A DNA stretch of 64,000 bases. It comes from Magicicada septendecula. Taxonomy: Eukaryota; Arthropoda; Insecta; Hemiptera; Cicadidae. The DNA is taken from contig CM068375.1 in NCBI GenBank assembly GCA_034769895.1, positions 259,113,768 to 259,177,767 of the forward strand. Direction: 5' to 3'. The position numbers were made by a program, and so were the translations under genes. Below, one piece after another: positions 46,076 through 58,872 of the stretch (position 1 is its first letter; each line of letters begins with the position of its first letter). A model generated the notes under the pieces. That model had not been told where the DNA came from. It did no database searches and saw nothing but the letters and a program-made list of their open reading frames with translations.

Positions 46076-47676
46076 TATAACCTCTTCTTTAGAGTTATAA
46101 CGGAGGGAACCCAAAATAATTGGTTCTGCCAATTATTTCAGGCTGCCTTATTCGAGACGAGCTGAAATTTAAATCAGAACAACACACAGTAAGACATACA
46201 AGGAATCAGGGAAGGTGAAACTGTTGATTTATATACTCAGTATATGTGTGTAACAAGAAGACTTGCTTTATTAAACATTTGAAATATAACATTTACTCCA
46301 AAGAACAGATCCCATGACATTATTAATTAAATTAGTAAAATTAAGTGAAATGCTTTATTAGAATATGGGATCACAACAAATTTATCTAGCTATACCCCCG
46401 GATCCGGGTAACCATTGGTATTTAGTCTCTAATCTTTTAATTATATTTAATTCAAAATTTTATCTTGCAAAACTTTTACCTTTTTGCTTCATATATCTTC
46501 CATTAGAAGAATGGTATTAATAACACTACGTTACGTTAATATCTAAATTGTTACAATTGAATGATATTGAATAGTTACAATTAAATTCTCAAATTTAAGT
46601 TTTTATATTCTTATAAAATCAATCGTCTCTGAAAGTCTCTTAAATAGAGTATTGTGTTACAAAAAATATTATCATTATTCCTCGATAGACGTGCTATCGA
46701 GTCACCTCTATTTTTTGGATGTAGTAATCGCCTCCATGTGGTTCCGTCTTGGGAGTCCTAAAACGTCGTCCTCGTCTTGGTCTGGTCTCTGTTGTTCATG
46801 GCTTAATACGTCTGCAGGATAGGTAGAGTCTTCTACACAGATACTCGTTGATTCTCAGATGTCTCGAACTGCATCATCGGTAGGGTATACTAGAGTTCTC
46901 ATTTAGATGGTCCATGACCACAGGTCAGATGTTGAAAAGATTCGTCCATCGGTGAAGATTGCAGTCATCTTTTTTTTTTTTTTATTAACACTCGTCGTTT
47001 GTAGTTACATCTTTCTTCTTGTTACAAAGTTTTTGGAATTTACTTTTTGTTAACGTTACATGTTACACTTTTTGTAACGGTTAGTAAAATACAAAATAAT
47101 AATTAATTAATCCACACTTACAACAAATTGTATAACTTTTGAACAGAGCATTTTGCTCGTGCGTCTGCACAGCTGGGCGTCGTCATCGCAAGAGAGCGAT
47201 TTTTCGTCCGCTACCCTTGTACATGACGAGAGAGAGTGGGGTGTTTATTCCGCGAGCATATATAGTTCCTGTTTTCTCTTTAAATAAACTTTTTATTTAT
47301 ACAAACTATCGCTAGATAAAAATACATCATTTAAATTAATTGTTTTAGTTACTATCTGTGTCTACAGATACTTTAATTATTAACATTAGTTTACTCTATT
47401 ATTTTTAATTACCGTAGACTCGGAAAACATGTCGAGTCCGGTATCAAGAGGTAGGCGCTTGATAGCAAGCAAAGGGTTAAATACGAACATAATAATTATT
47501 TACAATATGCCTTTTCTTTATGGATACTTTGCCCTTATTAATTACTTCTTCCATTCACACTTAGTACCTACATGTTTTTATTATTATTATTGTGAGATTT
47601 AAATGGTTAATTGTACGCAACCTTAATTAATTAAATTTTTTTTTATTCTGTAAATGTCACAATTTAAATCGTCACA
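46076..47676 (-). repeat. E5 LTR (3' in element sense)
   Basis: 1601 bp; repeats 49979-51577 with only a few substitutions by eye. Confidence 0.92.
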
Positions 47677-49978
47677 TACTCCGCCTCCTTACCAACACAG
47701 ACTCCTAAAAATTTGGTCAGCTATGTACCGAGAGTATGCTTGGGGGTTCCATATGAAATTTCTTATTATTATATTCTTTTATTATTATTGCACGGTTTAT
47801 TTGTTTTAAATTCTCTTTAAATGATCTTAATTCTCATTTAAATGTTCCTCCTCCGTGAAATTCCCTTTTTCTCACTAAATACAGTACTTACTCATAATAC
47901 TAATTTCCCTAATTTCAGCAACTCACAATATCGTGGCCCGACTGACTTCAGCTTACTCTAACTCTACACGTTAGCTTTCAGCATTCAAAAAAAAATGATC
48001 TCTTGGCTCTCTTGGCTCATCATTATCCTTTTCAGTCGGCGCCGTTGTGACTCGTTACTTAACATGTATAATCACTTCTGGATTATATATCATAAACTTA
48101 TTTCTAATGTAATCTAAAGAGGATCCCATACTCCACTTTAGATCACTGTTTTGAGAGAAGCGGAATTTCACAAAGATACTTTTCATTTAACTCTTTAACA
48201 ATTACTAGACAAAAATTGCGGAAGGGGAGACACTTTACACAATGCATTGTAATACACACTAGGGGTGGTTTTCAATTGTTTAGGCTAGCACCGGTTTATC
48301 ACAATAGAGGGAGGGTGCGTGCCTGCTTCCTACAACACTGAACACGCTTTTTTCCTCTAACTGGCCACCACTGGGAGTGTTTACAATGTGTAACGGTACT
48401 TTTATTATTATTATTCTTTTCTCTTACTTACTGCGATACGATTTACTACTACTTATTTACATGTTACACAAATTTGTTTAACTTAAGATTTATTTAGCAA
48501 TTATGACTATTTAAGCAATTATTAATCACTTATTGTTACTTTGGGGTTTTAAAAACACTTACCTAGAATTATTTCCTACACACTTTAATACATTGTAAAC
48601 ATTTATTAACAGAGATTATTATTAAACCTTTGGCATTAAATTTTATTTAAACGATCAGCTCTTGGTACTCATTTTCTTTTCTTCTGTGACCTTCCCTTTA
48701 TCTTGTTTCTTAAAATCTAACTTAATTTTATTTCTACTACTAATTTACGTAACCTCACAACATCATGGCCCGACTGATTACATCTTGTATACTTTAACTC
48801 TAGTAGTTAGTTTTCTGCTACTTTCTTTAACTCTTGCAAAGAATTTTTCAGTGCGGCGCCATTGTGACTGAGTTACGTTCCTTATATCTATTTCGCTTAT
48901 TTATACTTAAGATAATCTAAAGTTGATCCCATACTCAACCTTAGATTATTTCTAATTCTAGTTGCTTACTTTACTGAGATAAGCGGAATGTCACGAAGGG
49001 GATTCTTTATTCACTTCTAAGCAATTAACTGTAACACACTAAACAAGAGGGGACAAACACTTTACTTTCAACGATAAGCTGTTACGCTGGAATGTGGGTC
49101 AGACTAGTTTAAACAATGGCCTCGTTTATGAGTACAAAGGGCAGAAATCAACTCGAGGGTGGATATTTCTCTATTGTTCCATTTAACAATAGCTGGCGGC
49201 TAGGGACTTATTTTCAAGCAGGACACAACTTATTTATTATTATTCACACATATTATTCATTTCTTTTTACTTATTTCACTAATACACTTTTATAATTATA
49301 ATTCTACTAACGTGTTATAATAATTTACGATATTATTAAACTTTTTATTTTAAATGACTTATTATTTATTATTATTATTTTGGTCTGATTTAAGAAACGG
49401 TTTCTTTTTTGTTTCGAACTAGTTTATTTACTTAGGGAAACATCATTCCATTAAATTAATTAGTACACTTGTTTTATTTAATTCGATTTAATTTTCAACA
49501 AAGGGGAGATACATGTTTACTAGGCACAAGAAGACACACAGGAAAGGACACGCTTCTTATAACAATAGAGCTATCAAAGAGGGTGAAGTAATTGTTTCAT
49601 TCCGCGATGGGGGAGGTTCACAATGACAAAATACACACTAACAGGAACAGACAAGAATTCAACCGGTCTGGTATTGTTTACAAACAGACATGTTGTTGAA
49701 TGAACTTTTGACAAGCTCCTACATGTTTCGTTTACATGTGATTATATGTTACTCTTACTTTACACATATCATATTTCCTAATAAAATTATCTATACTATA
49801 TTACTGTAATATTAATTATTAATTTTATCTTATTTAAATTTCTGACACATATTAAACTACACGAGTAAATAAATCAACAGCTTATGAATAGGGACACAAT
49901 TACTGTTTAGCAACACAAGTCACAAAAATTTTTGTTATTAGTAGCAAAATTTAAACAAATTAGCAGAGTGGTGCATCT
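47677..49978 (-). other. E5 interior, non-coding with internal direct repeats
   Basis: No ORF above 70 codons. A degenerate block recurs: 'tggcccgactga...gcgcc.ttgtgac...gatcccatact' at about 47935-48140 and 48765-48930. On the minus strand both contain TCACAA(T)GGCGCCG, resembling an LTR-end/PBS junction. Confidence 0.55.
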
Positions 49979-51577
49979 TATAACCTCTTCTTTAGAGTTA
50001 TAACGGAGGGAACCCAAAATAATTGGTTCTGCCAATTATTTCAGGCTGCCTTATTCGAGACGAGCTGAAATTTAAATCAGAACAACACACAGTAAGACAT
50101 ACAAGGAATCAGGGAAGGTGAAACTGTTGATTTATATACTCAGTATATGTGTGTAACAAGAAGACTTGCTTTATTAAACATTTGAAATATAACATTTACT
50201 CCAAAGAACAGATCCCATGACGTTATTAATTAAATTAGTAAAATTAAATGAAATGCTTTATTAGAATATGGGATCACAACAAATTTATCTAGCTATACCC
50301 CCGGATCCGGGTAACCATTGGTATTTAGTCTCTAATCTTTTAATTATATTTAATTCAAAATTTTATCTTGCAAAACTTTTACCTTTTTGCTTCATATATC
50401 TTCCATTAGAAGAATGGTATTAATAACACTACGTTACGTTAATATCTAAATTGTTACAATTGAATGATATTGAATAGTTACAATTAAATTCTCAAATTTA
50501 AGTTTTTATATTCTTATAAAATCAATCGTCTCTGAAAGTCTCTTAAATAGAGTATTGTGTTACAAAAAATATTATCATTATTCCTCGATAGACGTGCTAT
50601 CGAGTCACCTCTATTTTTTGGATGTAGTAATCGCCTCCATGTGGTTCCGTCTTGGGAGTCCTAAAACGTCGTCCTCGTCTTGGTCTGGTCTCTGTTGTTC
50701 ATGGCTTAATACGTCTGCAGGATAGGTAGAGTCTTCTACACAGATACTCGTTGATTCTCAGATGTCTCGAACTGCATCATCGGTAGGGTATACTAGAGTT
50801 CTCATTTAGATGGTCCATGACCACAGGTCAGATGTTGAAAAGATTCGTCCATCGGTGAAGATTGCAGTCATCTTTTTTTTTTTTATTAACACTCGTCGTT
50901 TGTAGTTACATCTTTCTTCTTGTTACAAAGTTTTTGGAATTTACTTTTTGTTAACGTTACATGTTACACTTTTTGTAACGGTTAGTAAAATACAAAATAA
51001 TAATTAATTAATCTACACTTACAACAAATTGTATAACTTTTGAACAGAGCATTTTGCTCGTGCGTCTGCACAGCTGGGCGTCGTCATCGCAAGAGAGAGA
51101 TTTTTCGTCCGCTACCCTTGTACATGACGAGAGAGAGTGGGGTGTTTATTCCGCGAGCATATATAGTTCCTGTTTTCTCTTTAAATAAACTTTTTATTTA
51201 TACAAACTATCGCTAGATAAAAATACATCATTTAAATTAATTGTTTTAGTTACTATCTGTGTCTACAGATACTTTAATTATTAACATTAGTTTACTCTAT
51301 TATTTTTAATTACCGTAGACTCGGAAAACATGTCGAGTCCGGTATCAACAGGTAGGCACTTGATAGCAAGCAAAGGGTTAAATACGAACATAATAATTAT
51401 TTACAATATGCCTTTTCTTTATGGATACTTTGCCCTTATTAATTACTTCTTCCATTCACACTTAGTACCTACATGTTTTTATTATTATTATTGTGAGATT
51501 TAAATGGTTAATTGTACGCAACCTTAATTAATTAAATTTTTTTTTATTCTGTAAATGTCACAATTTAAATCGTCACA
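49979..51577 (-). repeat. E5 LTR (5' in element sense)
   Basis: 1599-bp copy of 46076-47676. Confidence 0.92.
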
Positions 51578-52205
51578 ATTCACCACTAAACAAAATGTAA
51601 ATACAGTATTATATTTACCACAGCGTTTTTTAATCACTGTGTTTTACACCCCACCTCCCAACATGGACCAAAACACCTATCCTATGTTGCTTCTCCCGTT
51701 GCATAAAATATTTCTGGCAAGTTGGTTGAAATCGGTCCTGCCGTTTTTCATATTTTCCATTTTTGACAACCCCCCCCCTCAAACCGCCATTTATTAAGCC
51801 CAAGGGCCCAAAAATTTTCAATAGTGCATACATGCATGTAAAATTGTTACTTCCATCGAAATTCCCTTTAATTCGATACCCCATATGCTGTATTTTCATT
51901 TTTTCCAATTTTTACCCCCCCTGGCCAAATTGACACCCCCAACCTCCCAAAAATTTTCAATAGTGCATACATGCATGTAAAATTGTTACTTGCATGGAAA
52001 TTCCCTTTAATTTTATACCCCATATGCGGTATTTTCATTTTTCCAATTTTTATCCCCCCCCCTTCGGGCCAACCTCACACTCGGTACATGTAAACCTTAC
52101 TCTGAACCTAACGAACATATGGTGCGAATATGACCTCTATCGGATAAGTGGTTCAAAAGTTTTAAGAACATGTGCAGACGTACACTGAATTTTTATATAT
52201 AAAGA

Positions 52206-52666
52206 TATCATGTGACCATTCACACCTTGCAAGGGAATAGCAAATTAAACAATGGCACTCTTGTCTAGTAACACATTTCTACTTGAGCATTGAACTACCC
52301 AACAAACCACAGATTAGAACTAATGCATGCATACCACAGAATGTTGAAGAGACAACATAACTAGAATAAAGAATTACACTCAAACAGGTGACAACACTAC
52401 TATTCACAACTACCTTCCACGCCTTTGTCCTAGGCCCAAAATCATGCGTTAGCAATCAGTAATTTATTATTAAATACTGAATCAGAAACTTTGTGTACAC
52501 TGATGTTAAATCCTGCAAAGTTTGTTCAGTTTTTATAGTCACCTGAAATAAAAATAACACAAATGCTAAAACACATAGTGTGTGTGCATATAAACATATT
52601 TCATTGAGCACTGTGTGTCTATTAGGTAAATTGTTTTTTTTTTCTATTTAATTATGTAACAGATTT
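52206..52666. other. Mostly unrecognised; one possible terminal exon
   Basis: The minus strand 52542-52456 has an acceptor ttatttttatttcag| and a 28-codon frame VTIKTEQTLQDLTSVYTKFL, ending at TGA. No family recognised; it could be chance. Confidence 0.25.
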
Positions 52667-52842
52667 GTATGACAGCAAGTTTTTGTACTACAAATCTCAA
52701 ACTTTTTAGTCCATATTACAAATGCACTATGCGTCAAGTCAGCACAGATAGGCAGTTCACAACTTTTGAGCAAAAATGTATACAAAATATGCTCAACCCT
52801 CTGCACTGATGATTCATTCTGGCCGCATTTTTTAAATAATGT
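52667..52842. repeat. Direct repeat copy 1, about 175 bp
   Basis: Matches 53466-53632 almost base for base, from 'tgtatgaca.caagtttttgtac' to 'cattctggccgcattt'. Probably part of the E3 LTR. Confidence 0.85.
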
Positions 52843-53045
52843 ATTTATTCATTCAGTTTGCAGTTGCTTCTTCCCAATGCTGCTCTATGTTGTGTATGGC
52901 ATTCATGATGTAATCTTTCCAAAATTTTCAAATAGATTGCTTGTCTTCTGCCTTTCATTTTTAATTCCCTGTCTGAATGTACACTGAAAAATTCACCACT
53001 ACTCTCTGTCCATTAGTTGAATGAATGAAATAGTTGTACTATTAT

Positions 53046-53160
53046 TTACTTTCTTTACTTTTTACTTACCATATTTATACACCAAACCACAATTTACTGG
53101 AGGCCATTTTACCAACATGACTTCCATACCACCAAGGTCAACCCAGAGTTCGTGTAAGTG
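53046..53160 (-). CDS. Possible coding fragment, unidentified
   Basis: The minus strand reads PDFCSPIIHLHELWVDLGGM, then EVMLVKWPPVNCGLVYKYG, followed by GTAAGT at about 53070. Codon composition looks protein-like and there is a good donor, but no AG acceptor was seen upstream. Confidence 0.28.
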
Positions 53161-53459
53161 TATTATTGGAGAACAGAAATCAGGTTATTTGAAATAAATG
53201 ACTTGAGTCCACTTGTCTTTCAAATGCATTTAGTTTTATTTATTAACTAATTACTTTAACTCTGCATATTCAAAAACATTAAATTTATTTACTGTCCGTC
53301 ATAAATAAAAGATTTTTTTCCCTCTTCTAACCGTGTTACAATTTAAACAATAAATGACACATTGGTTAATGAGAAATTGACCCTTCTTTCATATGAAGTT
53401 ATATAAATTCAAAATATTGACAAGAAAAACAAATATTGAAAAACAAAAGTTAATTATGT

Positions 53460-54919
53460 AACAGATGTGTATGACACCAAGTTTTTGTACTACATATCTC
53501 AAACTTTTTAGTCCATATTACAAATGCACTATGCGTCAAGTGAGCACAGATAGGCAATTCACAACTTTTGAGCAAAAATGTATACAAAATATGCTCAACC
53601 CTCTGCACTGATGCTTCATTCTGGCCGCATTTGGCTGATGAATGTCTCACGCTTTTCTCGTCATCTTGTGAAAGGCAGTAAGGAAATCCTGTGCGTGACT
53701 TTTACATCGCTAAGGGTGGCACACGCGCGCTCGTACACATTCCAACGTTATAATGGCTTTTGTACCTCGCACTACTTGGTACCAGACTGACTACCGGGTG
53801 TTCAAAGAAGTCAAGCTCTTGGTGATCTAAAATGTTGCCTAACCTAGTTGGCCACAGATTGTTATAATTATTATGAATTAAAACCCTCTGTTTTATTTGC
53901 CCCGCTACAATACCCCCCAATGAGAGGTTTTATGCCGAAGCATAAAAACTCTCATTGCCAAAACCTAAGAGGACCAGCAAGGATATGGTGCCACTGACCC
54001 CCCCGTAAATCCTTATTAAAATCATGGGTAACTTACCCCCCTAGTCTGGTGATTGTGGCCACTGTATCCCCAGACTCTGAAACCATTCATAAAAACATCA
54101 ATAACTGGCCTTTCACAATACCATATCCTCAACTGATTTGGTTTCCTCTTAGCCTGTACTGGTTTGTCTTTTGCAAAGTACTGGTTTCTTATTTTGAAAA
54201 TACATTACATGGTTTGCCTACATATATCCTTAACATACACAACACACATTCATCATTTATGTTAGAAACAACAAACAGATTTAGAAAAATTTGAACTCCA
54301 AAATGTAGGTTATATAACATTTAAAACCTAGAGATATTATTAAACAGTTTAATCATTTAATTTAAATTGTCTACCATTTATTGTCCATATCAAATCAAAA
54401 TAAATTATTCGAATTTATAACCCATATTTCCATCTTTTAAATTAATGACCATCTCTTTTAATTAATTACTTTAATAACATTATTCAAAACAATTTTAATT
54501 CATTTAATTTTATCTGGCATTTATTTACTTTAACCTTCAAATCAAAATTTTTAAATTGATACTAAGGTCTTTCAAATATTTTACATTAATTTAATTTTCA
54601 TTAGAAAGATTCATAATTACATACTATTAATTATTCACTTCAAACAAAATATTATTACTGTCATGAACGCAATTAAACCCGTAAATTGACTACATTAAAT
54701 ACAATATGCATAACCTTAACAAAATACATTTAACATTACTACAAATTTATCTACAATTCTTGTCATCTCATTTCATTGTTTACCACACCTCATTACATAA
54801 GTAAGCCAAGTAATTATCATTAACTCAAATAATTAAATGTTCATTCACTATCTCTCTAACCACCAGCATCGAAAATTAATCTTATTTTACACGATTATAA
54901 TGCATTTTTTATTAAGTAC
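53460..54919 (-). mobile_element. LTR element E3, 3' end remnant of the E1/E2 group
   Basis: The minus-strand LTR begins TGTAGCGGGGC at 53909 and is similar to the E2 LTR ('cgctcgtacacattcc', 'ggcttttgtacctcg'). Inside is a polypurine tract GGGGGGTAT, a TTCG hairpin and a block (about 53960-54055) colinear with E2 25715-25810. The interior is cut at 54919 by E4. No coding sequence left. Confidence 0.75.
53918..53957 (-). promoter_or_regulatory. E3 TTCG-capped hairpin next to the polypurine tract
   Basis: 17 of 18 positions pair: inner TTTTATGC/GCATAAAA around TTCG, outer CAATGAGAG/CTCTCATTG. Confidence 0.75.
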
Positions 54920-56506
54920 TATAAAGACCTTTTGTCTATCTATCTATTTTCTGTATATAATGATAGAACAAATCTTACTTACCCGTGACTTTTTACTTTA
55001 CCTGGGTGCCAGAACAAATCCCAGATACAAATGACACGGATTCAGCTTAGCTCAGAGCACAGAGACGCACTATCTCAGGATTCGTTCAGTGAGTGGAATA
55101 TTTAAGGGGAATCGTTACAAATAACTCTTAAATAATGTTGAAATTTGTTTAATTAATGACTTTGTTATTAAATTAATTTCTTTAAAAGTTAATTTAATGA
55201 CTTATTGCTAACCTAAATCTTATTGGTTAATGAGTGTGCTTGAAAAGTGAAGATTAAAACGTCCAAACAACCAATTGCTCTTATCTGGTTGATTTAGGGA
55301 TTTATATATCACCCAAACCAGTGCTAAAGAACGGGTCTGCAATAATTTGCACGTTCAGTACTACACCTCACTCTCCATTCAATACTCCTATATTACTTTA
55401 TATCTAATCTTAATAATTAAATATAAAATTTGAATGTATATAGTGTCTCTTTTTTTAAATGTTTATTGATTTAATTATTTATTTTGTTATTTTTTTGTTC
55501 ATTGATCAATGAATATATTTCTTATCTGATTGATGCGTCGACCGTAGATAGTAATCAGTAGAGATACTCCTTTTGATGGTTCGGTTCTGAAGAAATGATG
55601 TTGACCAATAACGTTGACTGATGATCCTGGACAATTACAGATGCTGTAGCTACTCTGGTACACAGGTCACTTCACTGTTAATTAATTATTTATTTATTTA
55701 TTATTTAATTAATTAATTAGTTATTATGCAGCGAGATTATTTATTGAACTTTACTAGTTCCTCTACTACTGCGGACCACTTCGCGAACTGCTTATTTAAA
55801 TAAATACTTTGCGTTGTTTGTGCAATTGAGATCGTATTTAACACATGTCTTGCTTATTTAATGCCCGAACGAAGAGTGCTCAATTCCCTCATTCTGAGTT
55901 AGTGTCTACTCTTAATACAGGGTTGTGATTGGTTGTTCCAAATAAATCATGTGTTTTCCATTTGAAACAATATCGAACAGGTCGGTCAAACTCTCCTTAA
56001 CAAGTTTGAGATGGTAGAGAATTTCTGGCTAATTTCATACTTCTGCTGTTTGCAAATCATTTGATTACAGGTATTTGCAAACGTGTTTTCAAAGATCTGA
56101 CCACAGAATATTATTGCTTTGGTCTTTCTCTGTATGTGTGTGAAAACACCTAATTCATACCTAGCCTAATTCTCTAGTTATATCTCTTGGCGTTCTTCTT
56201 CTGTATAACTTCTTTAAATGTTAATTATATTAGTTGATATTTTGGCTACTTATAGAGCTTTAATTGCTGAACACTATGCAGTTTCAGAATTGCCGTATAT
56301 TTATTAGTTTTGAAGATATTGCAGTTTTAATAAATAAAATTAATTGAATAAAATTTCATTCCTGTGCACGCGTCAGTAGTAGCAGTGGCGAGGTTAGACA
56401 GAGATGGCTGTGATTATTCCCTCTCTCTCTTGCTTACGCCGCTAGACTAGCACAGTTTGAAACTTTCATATAACGATCTGATAGGTCGACTATATGAATC
56501 GTTATA
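54920..56506 (-). repeat. E4 3' LTR
   Basis: Plus-strand start TATAAAGACC; the inner boundary is inferred from the adjacent purine tract. The inner end contains TAACGAT/ATCGTTA, a 7-bp inverted repeat (about 56471-56504). Confidence 0.8.
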
Positions 56507-56938
56507 TATACCCCCACTCGGTATAAAAAAATTTGATTATTTAAGAAATACATTAATTTTTTTTTTCTTCTTGTATACTTTTAAACTAATTAAAATTTGC
56601 ACATATAAAATTTCGCACTTTTTTTTAAATTTGCACTAATATAATTTTGCTTACTTCTACCTTATAACTAATTATTACAATATGTTACTTAACCTAACAT
56701 GGCATACACATATTAGATATTCATATGAACATTAATACTTTAATCACAATTTTGACTTAATTGATGTCAATAATCAAAACAACAATACTGACATTTATTC
56801 AAATACTTCTTATTAACATTATTGACATTGATTCAAAGACATTTATAAAAGTTTATTTGACCACGTTTGATTCACATACCTCATTGGCTCAAACCATTGT
56901 TTCCTTATTGCTCTATATTTTGTCTATATTTCCTCAAA
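56507..56938 (-). other. E4 3' non-coding stretch
   Basis: AT-rich, between the integrase tail and the LTR; no ORF on the minus strand. Confidence 0.5.
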
Positions 56939-57595
56939 CTATCCCCATGGTACTTTCCTATAATTTTGTTTTTTCCAACGTTTTCTAATATGTAATGTGT
57001 ACCTTGCAACCTGCTCTTCTATTCTATAAGATCCCTCGAATATCGGGAAGAACTTGGCCGTGGTATTATCTATGGCTGAGGATACAGGATTTGCTTTCAC
57101 TAGCACTTCCTCTTCTTCCACAAACCTTACCAACTTGTGGGTGCGATTATGTCGTTCTATCCTCTTTTGGCCTTCTCTCTTCCAATGCTTAAATTCTTTA
57201 ATGTGTACACTGATTTTCTTGGTATCTATTTCCATCGTGATGGTATTTCTTTTGAAATTTATTTCTGTCTTCCATTCAAGTAACGTATCTACCCCAATAA
57301 TACAGTTATGAACGAGTTTCGGGACTATAAGAGCTACAATTTGGGTTTGGGTACCATTTATATTGATAGGTAAATAAATTTGTTCAGTTATCTTTTGCAT
57401 TTTGGCTCCAGTGGCTCCCTGTACATTACAATTTTTTACGGGTAGTCTGGGACAATTACGCAACTGACTATTATTTTCTACAAACTTTGAGCTGACACAG
57501 GTTACCTCACTGCCGGTGTCTATTAATGCTCTTACTAGTAGATTACTGATTTCACAAATTATTTCCAGACATTCAGGATAATGGCTTCTACCCAC
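56939..57595 (-). pseudogene. E4 protease fused to integrase C-terminus
   Basis: 218-codon frame. Residues about 22-35 LVRALIDTGSEVTCVS hold the retropepsin D-T-G motif, and CIIGVDTLLEWKTEINF is the downstream protease block. After about residue 130 the sequence becomes RIERHNRTHKLVRF...EVLVKANPVSSAIDNTTAKF and FPIFEGSYRIEEQVA, the C-terminal domain of a gypsy-type integrase. RT, RNase H and the integrase core are gone, with the reading frame preserved across the joint. It cannot transpose on its own, but the protease part could still be made. Confidence 0.85.
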
Positions 57596-57694
57596 TTCTT
57601 GCTCTTCTTTCCCTATCGTTCACTTGATTTATATTATTTGTTAATTTCCTTTTAACTGTATTAATGGGTTGTTTCACTGCAGGTAATGGTAGAT

Positions 57695-58872
57695 TTAGTT
57701 TTGTTTCTTTTCTACCTGCAGTGGCTTCCCGTTTCCCGTATCCGTTTTACTAGTAGACGGTTGTGGCTCGGTTGATGATATGGCTGTCTTACATACCATA
57801 AACCCTTTACTTGGTCGGGTTTCAATGCTCCTACTTCTACCTTTCTCTTCCAATTTCTGCCGATATTGGGGTTTGTTACCCGGATATGGGGTAAACCTTT
57901 TTTCTTTTGGCCGCTCATTGTCTCTTCTCCTCATTGGGTAGAAAGTTGGTTCCTGATGATCACCTCTAGGGTGGTTACTCAGCTGATTATTTACTCACTT
58001 CAGGTCCCTCTCTAGGTCTTGGCCTTCATCCACGACCATTATAAACTTTTCTAGGGTATCCACTCCTCTAGTAGTGTTGCTACTCTAGTGCGTTCTGAGA
58101 AATGACGCGCTAGCTTGTACACTAGGTCTCTCTCCTCTATTGGTGGTGTTAAATGCTTTACTTGTGCCATTACGTTTAGCACATAGTTGGTGGTTGTCAT
58201 ATTCATGGACGGGTGATAATTACCAAATTCCAGATGATCACCCACCCTTCTTTGAATCTGTATGTTCCAGTATTGAGCAAGGAATTTCTCTCTGAAGTCG
58301 GTGTAGGTTTGAACTCGGTCCGAGATGACTTTCCACCACGTACCTGCCCAATTCTTGAGGAATCGGCTTAACATGTCCTTCTTGTCCTCGTCGTCTATCA
58401 GTGGCTTTACGCGAGTTACATAAGCCTCAAACAGCCATAGAAACTCCACAGGATTCTCATGTGGGTTTCCTGAGAATACAAGGTTTTCCGGTTCTTCCTT
58501 ATAGCTGCCACACCTCACGACTTTGGTTTGCTGTAACTTCATTGCCTTAGTCAGATCTTCCCGCATTACCTTTAATTGCTGTTCTACCTTTTGATGTACT
58601 TCATCTCGGTCAGCCTTACTCTCTACTTGTTTCTTAACCTCCTTAATATTTTCACCCAGTTGGGTGCACTCTACCCTAGTACTCTGGATTTCTTCTTTAT
58701 TTAGAAGCGTTTGGGTTTTTAACTCAGCAATTACTTCGCTGAATTGTTGGTTAACAAGGGTTACCTTCTGTTCTAACCGTTCATGAAATTCGATTCTAAA
58801 TTTATTTAGATTTTTGTCTTGGCGGTGAAAATTAGTATTTACTTTGTAACTAGACCCTGTATGCAGTCTTTA
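57695..58872 (-). pseudogene. E4 Gag, central and C-terminal part
   Basis: Open from about 58872 with a coiled-coil-like stretch (FHERLEQKVTLVNQQFSEVI onward), then the gag core ENLVFSGNPHENPVEFLWLF, AGTWWKVISDRVQTYTDFRE, KFLAQYW, EERDLVYKLARHFSERTRVA. A frame change near 58075 and a TGA soon after break it; the rest (RRRDNERPKEKRFTPYPGNK onward, 57934-57695) is a basic linker with no zinc knuckle. The Met at 58566 is internal, not the start. Confidence 0.8.

Larger units (their letters stand above)
46076..51577 (-). mobile_element. LTR element E5 with large LTRs and non-coding interior
   Basis: Two LTRs of about 1.6 kb flank 2.3 kb without coding capacity. TSD ATTC (46072-46075 and 51578-51581). 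On the minus strand the LTR starts TGTGACG, directly preceded by a polypurine tract AAGGAGGCGGAGTA (about 47690-47677), and ends GAGGTTATA. The LTRs are nearly identical, so insertion is recent. Mobility must come from another element. Confidence 0.85.
45504..52205 (-). mobile_element. Helitron-3, non-autonomous, interrupted by LTR element E5
   Basis: Minus strand 5' end TCTTTATATATAAAAATTC at 52205 (flank A), 3' end with perfect hairpin GGCAG/CTGCC, then GGGTCATCTAG ending at 45504 (flank T). The A^T insertion site is satisfied at both ends. Own sequence is 45504-46075 and 51582-52205 (about 1.2 kb). It carries only the N-terminal piece of the replication ORF and a 35-bp tandem duplication in which E5 landed. 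Confidence 0.82.

Noticed and set aside
46046-51615. A 29-bp direct repeat as the TSD of E5
   Set aside because: The copies are diverged and extend unevenly; the adjacent perfect ATTC pair fits the LTR boundary and element type better.
45504-52205. Helitron-3 and Helitron-2 as RTE-type LINE fragments because of AT-rich microsatellite-like ends
   Set aside because: Hairpin plus CTAG at one end, TC at the other, and (for Helitron-3) A^T flanks with a Helitron Rep N-terminus fit Helitrons better.
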